Positions 20,948-25,687 of a stretch of 25,687 bases of DNA are shown one piece after another. Source of the stretch: JAIRQX01 sp031556255. Its GTDB lineage: Bacteria > Chrysiogenota > Deferribacteres > Deferribacterales > JAISNW01. The notes beneath the pieces are model-generated. The model did not search any database. It was not told the origin of the DNA and was given only the letters and a program-made list of their open reading frames with translations. Where the stretch lies: assembly GCA_031556255.1 (NCBI GenBank), contig JAVBTI010000119.1, forward strand, positions 1 to 25,687, written 5' to 3'. The translations under genes and the position numbers were made by a program. Positions within the stretch are counted from its first letter, which is position 1. Every line of letters begins with the position of its first letter.

Positions 20948-22320
20948 TCTAATTTATATATATAGAACTTTCTTGTAGCCGTCCGGAACTCCTCCACAAA
21001 ATCGACGGCGCCGAATGTCCTTTTCAGCTCCTTGCTTTTGTTGTCAAAACCAAGGTAATAACCGCTCATTTTGTAATAATCTGTTCCCTTATCCCAGATG
21101 TCAAACTGGCTGAATCTGGAGCTGAGCGGAATATACACACGGGGATGGCCTTTGATGTAATACGACATCATTGACGCCACAGTCAGATGGTTGCTGAAAT
21201 ATTCCTGATCATAACCGGCAGGTAAAACTTTTTTAAACTCATCGATCGCATCTTTATACCCGTACAACCGCGGCTCTATGATGTCCATCTTATCAGGCAG
21301 CGGTATAAAGGGCGAAACCATCATCGCGATCGTCGCAACCCCGGCAAAAACCGCCCCGGCTTTATACAGCCTGCGGTGAAATCCTGCTGCCACATATACC
21401 GCCAGTATCGGAAACGCCGAAAGATATCCAATAATTGGCCAGTTTAGCTCCATTTTTTCGAACAGCCCTTTGTATAAAAAGAAAAGGGTGGGTACGGTAA
21501 ACAGTGCCGCAAGGTATTTGAACCACTGCTCTTTCCTAAAGCCTTTATAGTAGAAAGAGACCTTATATATAATGAAGGCGAATAATGGGGTGGGGAGGAG
21601 CTGCATCCCTCCCAGTAGTTCAAAAAAGTACCCCGGCCGTATTACATGCGTTTCAGGGGTTCCGTGCCGATACTGAAATTTTATGCTGATCCAGTCATAC
21701 TGTATGTTCCATATCAGTATGGGTATTACGCCGCACATGCCGATGAAACAGGCTATCCATGTATATTTGTTTTTGAACAGGCGCCTGTTAAACAGGAGCA
21801 TGTATACAAACAGCGATGCGGGAAAAAGCACCGCAGTATATTTGCTCATGATCATCAGCGCAATGGCTGTGCCCGTGAGTATGAAATACCGGTTTCCAAG
21901 GCCATCGATTGCCAGATAGCCCCAATATAACGCCAGACACCAGAAAAGGATAAGGGGGCTGTCAGGAGTAACAAAAATATACCCCATAGCTGTGGCCGGA
22001 AGCACTGCGAAAGCTATGAAACAGAGCCAGCCGGCCGTTTCGCCTTTTATTTTCCAACTCAGCATGGAGAGTGCGTACCCGGCGCCGGTGATACACATCA
22101 CCGTTGTGAGGCGCACCGCCGCCTCGCTGTCTCCCGCGAAGGAAAACAGGCGGATCAGCCATGCAATCATGCCCGGATGGTCGTAGTATGACCAGTCTAT
22201 GTGTCTGCTCCACAGCCAGTAGTAAGCTTCGTCGGGATGCAGCGGGAGAAAAAAGTTGTAAAACCCGTGCACAGCACTCAATATGAGCAGGGCTATGATC
22301 AGTTTTTTTCTGAAGGTCAT
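20944..22320 (-). CDS. GT39/GT83-type glycosyltransferase (polyprenyl-phosphate-sugar dependent)
   Basis: This 458-residue inner-membrane protein has about ten or more hydrophobic helices and the first-loop catalytic signature LHPDEAYYWLWS (27-38) followed by DWSYYDHPGMIAWLIRL, as in ArnT- and PMT-type transferases. Such enzymes move a sugar from a polyprenyl phosphate to lipid A, a glycolipid or a protein on the periplasmic side. The C-terminal 110 residues form a soluble domain. The acceptor and sugar are unknown. ATG overlaps the stop of the GT9 gene (ATGA), and the two with fapA make one operon. Its stop overlaps the convergent acuI-like stop by 4 bases. Confidence 0.88.
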   Translation of the reverse strand: MTFRKKLIIALLILSAVHGFYNFFLPLHPDEAYYWLWSRHIDWSYYDHPGMIAWLIRLFSFAGDSEAAVRLTTVMCITGAGYALSMLSWKIKGETAGWLCFIAFAVLPATAMGYIFVTPDSPLILFWCLALYWGYLAIDGLGNRYFILTGTAIALMIMSKYTAVLFPASLFVYMLLFNRRLFKNKYTWIACFIGMCGVIPILIWNIQYDWISIKFQYRHGTPETHVIRPGYFFELLGGMQLLPTPLFAFIIYKVSFYYKGFRKEQWFKYLAALFTVPTLFFLYKGLFEKMELNWPIIGYLSAFPILAVYVAAGFHRRLYKAGAVFAGVATIAMMVSPFIPLPDKMDIIEPRLYGYKDAIDEFKKVLPAGYDQEYFSNHLTVASMMSYYIKGHPRVYIPLSSRFSQFDIWDKGTDYYKMSGYYLGFDNKSKELKRTFGAVDFVEEFRTATRKFYIYKLD

Positions 22321-23528
22321 GCATTGTCCAGTATGCCCGATACGACGACAGCGGCGCTTTCAGGCGTGATTTTTTTAATACACACGTTATCGACACAGCT
22401 TGTTTTTCTGTGATTGGAAGCACTGACGCAGGGGGAACATGATAATCCGAGGAAGAGGGGAATGCTGTTACCAAGTGAACCGTAAAGGGCGGGTGTTTCC
22501 GGTCCGAATATAACCACCGCGGGCAGGTCTGTGACTGAAGAAAAATGTCCCGGTCCTGAATCGTTAGTCAGCATGGCACAGCCCAGAGAGTAAAGTGAAA
22601 GCATCTCTTTCAAGGTGGCTTTTCCCGTGAAATTTACACAGCGCGAATCATTCACCTTGGTTCTGATGTACTCCGCCTGAGAAAATTCTGATTTTGCGCC
22701 GGTCAAAAGCACGATTATATCACTATACCGTTCAAGCATGAGCTTTGTGAACGTGACAAAATGATCAGCCGGCCAGCGCCGCTGGGGAAGCAGATCGCTT
22801 GCATTCGCATTGACCAGCAATATGCGCGGAGTAGCTTCACGCCATATTTTCCCGGCCACAGTATCAATGGTTTTACGCATTTTTTCTTTGTCGTCCTCGC
22901 TGATGCTCGCTTTGGCGAGTACGACATCGCTGTCCTCTACGAGCGATTTGGAGTACGGGTTCCCGTCTGAGTCTTCATCCAGAGCGTTGATCATGGCGAC
23001 AAAGTTTTTTGAAATATGCTTGTAATGGTTGTAGGCTATACGGTGGGTAAGCATCCCCCCGCGATAAAGCCCCTCGTTATGGTATCTGCAAAACCCCACA
23101 CGATTATCCGCCCCGGAAAACCCGGTCAAAAGGGCGGTATACCTTGAGAAAAGTTCAATATCTATTGCCGTATCTATCTTTTTACGGCGCGCCCATACGA
23201 AAAAACGCAAAGTATCCGTTACCAGCCTGAACCCTTCCGGACGGATGGTGAAGATGCTTTCATCAGGCACTGTCTGGAGAAGTTCAAGGCTGGCTTTATT
23301 TTTCTCAAAGATCAGAAAGTGGAGTTCCGCGTCATATTTCTGCTTTATTTTGCGCATGGCGGGGTCAGCCAGGATAGCGCTGCCCATTTCGGAAAGCTCT
23401 ATAAAAAGCACTTTTTGGGGGCGTACATTTTTTTCCGGACGGAAAAATATTTTACATATTATTGTCGCGATGAAACAGAGGGGGATGCCGATATATCTGT
23501 CTATCGCGCGCATAGTGTTTACAGTCAT
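22317..23528 (-). CDS. GT9 family (heptosyltransferase-like) glycosyltransferase
   Basis: GT9 enzymes add heptose or related sugars to the lipopolysaccharide core in the cytoplasm. I start at 23528 (MTVNTMRAIDRYIG) with AGAGGT 9 bases upstream; the frame extends to a TTG at 23606 without a ribosome site. The 403-residue protein opens with a hydrophobic helix (IPLCFIATIICKIFF), then a Rossmann half (KVLFIELSEMGSAILADPAM) and a C-terminal half with RRWPADHFVTF, LLTGAKSE and the donor-site motif TNDSGPGHFSSV, close to NDSGPMHLA. A cysteine-rich tail CSPCVSASNHRKTSCVDNVC is common in this family. The N-terminal helix suggests membrane association. The sugar is unknown. It sits between fapA and the GT39 gene in one operon. 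Confidence 0.9.
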   Translation of the reverse strand: MTVNTMRAIDRYIGIPLCFIATIICKIFFRPEKNVRPQKVLFIELSEMGSAILADPAMRKIKQKYDAELHFLIFEKNKASLELLQTVPDESIFTIRPEGFRLVTDTLRFFVWARRKKIDTAIDIELFSRYTALLTGFSGADNRVGFCRYHNEGLYRGGMLTHRIAYNHYKHISKNFVAMINALDEDSDGNPYSKSLVEDSDVVLAKASISEDDKEKMRKTIDTVAGKIWREATPRILLVNANASDLLPQRRWPADHFVTFTKLMLERYSDIIVLLTGAKSEFSQAEYIRTKVNDSRCVNFTGKATLKEMLSLYSLGCAMLTNDSGPGHFSSVTDLPAVVIFGPETPALYGSLGNSIPLFLGLSCSPCVSASNHRKTSCVDNVCIKKITPESAAVVVSGILDNA

Positions 23529-23609
23529 ACAGTTGATACCTCTTTGCTTGGGTCTAACTTTGAAACATAGATCTTTTTTGGGTTTTACGCAATGAAGGAA
23601 TAGCAAAAA

Positions 23610-25130
23610 TCAGATCTGATGATAATCGACAACCATATTCAGCGAATCGAAAGTGAACCGTACCCTTTTTTGCACGCTGCGCACAACGTACGGCGTATCG
23701 AAAAATCGAAACGACACGCCTTCCTGTACTTCGTTCTCAACTTCTATCACAGGATGGCGGTGTATGGACTCTTTCATAATGCTTTCAATGCGTTTATCAA
23801 AAAGGGCAAGTCTTTTTGTGATCAGGTCGCGTGTTTCCATAAACTTCTTATATTTGGGATTTTTCGCCGCCTGCGAGTCTTTGGCGTCCAGCACGCCCAG
23901 AACTTCGTTCATCTTGTCTATGGTTTCCAGAAGGCGGTTTTTTTCATCGGTTATTCGGGTCAGCTTGTTATCGGCGTCATATTTGCGGCCGACACTGATT
24001 TCGATTTTAGTATTGGCTCTTGTGCCCAGGTTGTAAAACATACAGCCCGCGAATGCGGCTATCACGCCCCCGGCTACCGTGGATTTGGTATCAGCTTTGA
24101 CCATATCCCCTGCGTTCAGAATAGAATTGAAGGCGTATTTGTGGATTATTATGGAACCTTTGGCGCTGAGGTTTCCGCTTTCGCAGTAACCCACTTCGAT
24201 ATTGCCGCCGGCGGATATGCTGCTGTTGTTTTTACCGCCTTTGACCCCGGCTTTTATGGTTACGTTGTTTTCGGCTGTGATTGTGGCATCCTGGCATATG
24301 CCGCCTATGTTTATATCTTTTCCTTTCACAACAAATCCTGAAAGCACATCACCTTTGATGTCGACTGTGCCTACAAAATCAATATTCCCAACGCTGTAAT
24401 CCACGTCGCCTTTCACTTCTATGACAGGCTGAATGGAAAGTATCCCCTGTTTATAAACGATGTAGCCGTCTATGGCGGCGCTGAACTGGGTGCCGGTTTC
24501 GTCTGTTTTAACGCCGTCGCCGGCGGTCAGTTCGGCAGGTTTGCCGGGAACCTGCGGGATAGGGTTTGAGTTTACAGTCATCCCCGGTTCCCCTTCAGTG
24601 GCGGGAGTGATGCGTGCCAGAACCTGATCGGTTTTAACATTGATAAAGCGCCGCTGTTGCTTGAAATATGTTTTGCCGCTGGCGTCTTTCATAGGTTTAT
24701 CTGAGGGGATTTCAAAAAAAATCTGTACTTTGGCGTCCTTTCCGTGAACAGGCTGTTTGCCGACAGCTACGATGGCGCCATCCACTATGCTGCCTTTGAG
24801 CATGAACTCATAGGCTTCTTTGAATGCGTTTTCGTCGGCGAAGCTTCTGGTCACGCCGACCGGAGAGAATACAAGCGCCAGCGCCTCTTCGTAGGTGGGG
24901 GCTCTGCCTCCGTTTATGGGAGGTAAGAAGGTGGCATCAACGCTCATATTGTTTGCTGAGATAGTCATCATAACCGTACCGTCGACGGGACGGCTGTGCA
25001 TAATATTAACGGACTGATCCACGGCAAAATTTCTGCTGATTTCAAATTCGGTGGGCTCGCATCTGTAATGGTTTACACATATGCTGTTTATACGTATAGA
25101 AGTAGTTTTGCCGATTATCTTTAATAGCAT
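23610..25130 (-). CDS. FapA-like DUF342 protein
   Basis: The 506-residue protein matches the FapA (DUF342, flagellar assembly protein A) family. The N-terminal FapA domain (to about 230) includes GSIVDGAIVAVGKQPVHGKDAKVQIFFE and ARITPATEGEPGMTV. A right-handed parallel beta-helix with GDV/GNI/G-V-I repeats follows (about 240-370: VKGDVDYSVGNIDFVGTVDIKGDV, GGICQDATITAENNVTIKAGVKGGKN). A coiled-coil region (about 390-455) and a short strand end follow. It has no signal peptide and should be cytoplasmic. FapA-like proteins are linked to polar flagellar assembly in some Vibrio, but most members are uncharacterised. ATG has AAGGTGG just upstream. It begins an operon with the two glycosyltransferases, which may suggest a part in surface polysaccharide or flagellar glycosylation (inference). 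Confidence 0.88.
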   Translation of the reverse strand: MLLKIIGKTTSIRINSICVNHYRCEPTEFEISRNFAVDQSVNIMHSRPVDGTVMMTISANNMSVDATFLPPINGGRAPTYEEALALVFSPVGVTRSFADENAFKEAYEFMLKGSIVDGAIVAVGKQPVHGKDAKVQIFFEIPSDKPMKDASGKTYFKQQRRFINVKTDQVLARITPATEGEPGMTVNSNPIPQVPGKPAELTAGDGVKTDETGTQFSAAIDGYIVYKQGILSIQPVIEVKGDVDYSVGNIDFVGTVDIKGDVLSGFVVKGKDINIGGICQDATITAENNVTIKAGVKGGKNNSSISAGGNIEVGYCESGNLSAKGSIIIHKYAFNSILNAGDMVKADTKSTVAGGVIAAFAGCMFYNLGTRANTKIEISVGRKYDADNKLTRITDEKNRLLETIDKMNEVLGVLDAKDSQAAKNPKYKKFMETRDLITKRLALFDKRIESIMKESIHRHPVIEVENEVQEGVSFRFFDTPYVVRSVQKRVRFTFDSLNMVVDYHQI

Positions 25131-25159
25131 TTCGCCACCTTTATTACGTTACCTGCTTT

Positions 25160-25187
25160 ATTGTACCATAAAAAATACAATTGTGAA
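25160..25187 (-). promoter_or_regulatory. Promoter of the fapA-GT9-GT39 operon
   Basis: On the minus strand TTCACA (25182-25187) and TACAAT (25160-25165) are separated by 16 bases, five of six matches at each box. Transcription would begin near 25153, giving a leader of about 22 bases that holds the AAGGTGG ribosome site. The -10 box also forms an inverted repeat with ATTGTA in the spacer. Confidence 0.6.
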
Positions 25188-25228
25188 TACTTATCGACTG
25201 TCTATGGGCAAAACTTTAATAAATACAG

Positions 25229-25687
25229 TCAGCCGGCCTTGAGCTCGAACAGTATATCCCTGAGTTTGGCGGCTTTTTCAAAATCCAGCTCTTTTGCCGC
25301 CTGTTTCATCATCTTTTCCACCATGGGGACATCAAGTTTCGGATCGCCGGTGAGCTCAAGCTCGTTTACGTCCGTCATGGGCACTGTGAGGTAATCCTTT
25401 TCATATATGGAGGCCAGGATGTCCGAAATTTCGCTTTTAACGGTTTCCGGTGTTATGCCGTGCTCCTCGTTGTAGGCGATCTGCTTTTCCCGGCGGCGAC
25501 CGGTTTCATCTATGGTGCGTTTCAGCGATTCGGTCAGTTTATCCGCGTAAAATATGGCACGTCCGTTCACATTACGCGCGGCCCGGCCCACGGTTTGTAT
25601 CAGCGACTGTGTAGAGCGCAGGAAACCTTCCTTGTCAGCATCCAATACCGCCACAAGGCTGACCTCCGGCAGATCCCGTCCCTCCCT
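25229..25687 (-). CDS. uvrB: UvrABC excinuclease subunit B, C-terminal part
   Basis: UvrB is the damage-verifying helicase-like subunit of nucleotide excision repair. The window holds the last 152 residues; the gene continues past the right edge, so the start is not visible. Seen: helicase motif V region REGRDLPEVSLVAVLDADKEGFLRS, motif VI SLIQTVGRAARN, the domain 3 segment YADKLTESLKRTIDETGRRREKQIAYN, and the terminal UVR motif MVEKMMKQAAKELDFEKAAKLRDILFELK for UvrC binding. One position is unusual: the near-invariant Leu in REGLDLPE is Arg here. The 98-base gap to the fapA start carries the fapA promoter, so transcription of the two is probably separate. No terminator is obvious after uvrB. 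Confidence 0.96.
   Translation of the reverse strand, partial: REGRDLPEVSLVAVLDADKEGFLRSTQSLIQTVGRAARNVNGRAIFYADKLTESLKRTIDETGRRREKQIAYNEEHGITPETVKSEISDILASIYEKDYLTVPMTDVNELELTGDPKLDVPMVEKMMKQAAKELDFEKAAKLRDILFELKAG

Noticed and set aside
23529..23606. Upstream TTG extension of the GT9 gene
   Set aside because: It adds 26 residues (LHCVKPKKD type) with no ribosome site, while the ATG at 23528 has AGAGGT at a fair distance and is followed at once by the family-like hydrophobic helix.

Overview
The window is a stretch of chromosome from a Gram-negative, probably anaerobic or microaerophilic, motile and chemotactic bacterium. The signs are Sec and lipoprotein signals, a TonB protein, heptosyltransferase-like enzymes, a chemoreceptor, an HD-GYP phosphodiesterase and an anaerobe-type hydroxylamine reductase. 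HspR control of small heat-shock genes together with these families fits a lineage such as Deferribacterota or a neighbouring deep-branching Gram-negative phylum. That placement is inference. No rRNA, tRNA, CRISPR array, insertion sequence or phage gene was seen.

Layout. (1) 1-1261, minus: a DHA2-type MFS drug exporter cut by the left edge. (2) 1570-3911, plus: a 118-aa two-helix, His-rich membrane protein overlaps an ECF sigma factor gene and is followed by three lipoproteins. Two of these are LPP20-like and one has only 47 residues. (3) 4037-6141, plus: an HD-GYP c-di-GMP phosphodiesterase and an Acg-type nitroreductase-like flavoprotein. (4) 10531-6133, minus: tonB, trmN6, two DUF4833 secreted paralogues and hcp, with a perfect FNR-type box just upstream of hcp. 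(5) 10681-12370, plus: hsp20, cbpA-like dnaJ and hspR, with a HAIR-like operator lying on the promoter. (6) 12480-18451, plus: a Cache chemoreceptor, an intrinsic terminator and a 1247-aa hybrid histidine kinase. (7) 19780-18489, minus: a small secreted protein, an unknown 112-aa protein and trmL. (8) 19955-20947, plus: an AcuI/YhdH-like oxidoreductase. (9) 25130-20944, minus: fapA-like DUF342, a GT9 and a GT39 glycosyltransferase. (10) 25687-25229, minus: the C-terminal part of uvrB.

How the parts work together. The best-supported regulatory circuit is the hsp20-cbpA-hspR operon. HspR is the last gene and a half-perfect HAIR inverted repeat overlaps the -35 box of the operon's own promoter, so the operon should repress itself until heat shock. 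The second is hcp under an FNR/HcpR-family regulator. The ECF sigma operon may form an envelope-stress unit, with the small membrane protein as a possible partner of the sigma factor, but this is not shown by sequence alone. Two large periplasmic sensors (chemoreceptor and hybrid kinase) and the c-di-GMP hydrolase add signalling capacity.
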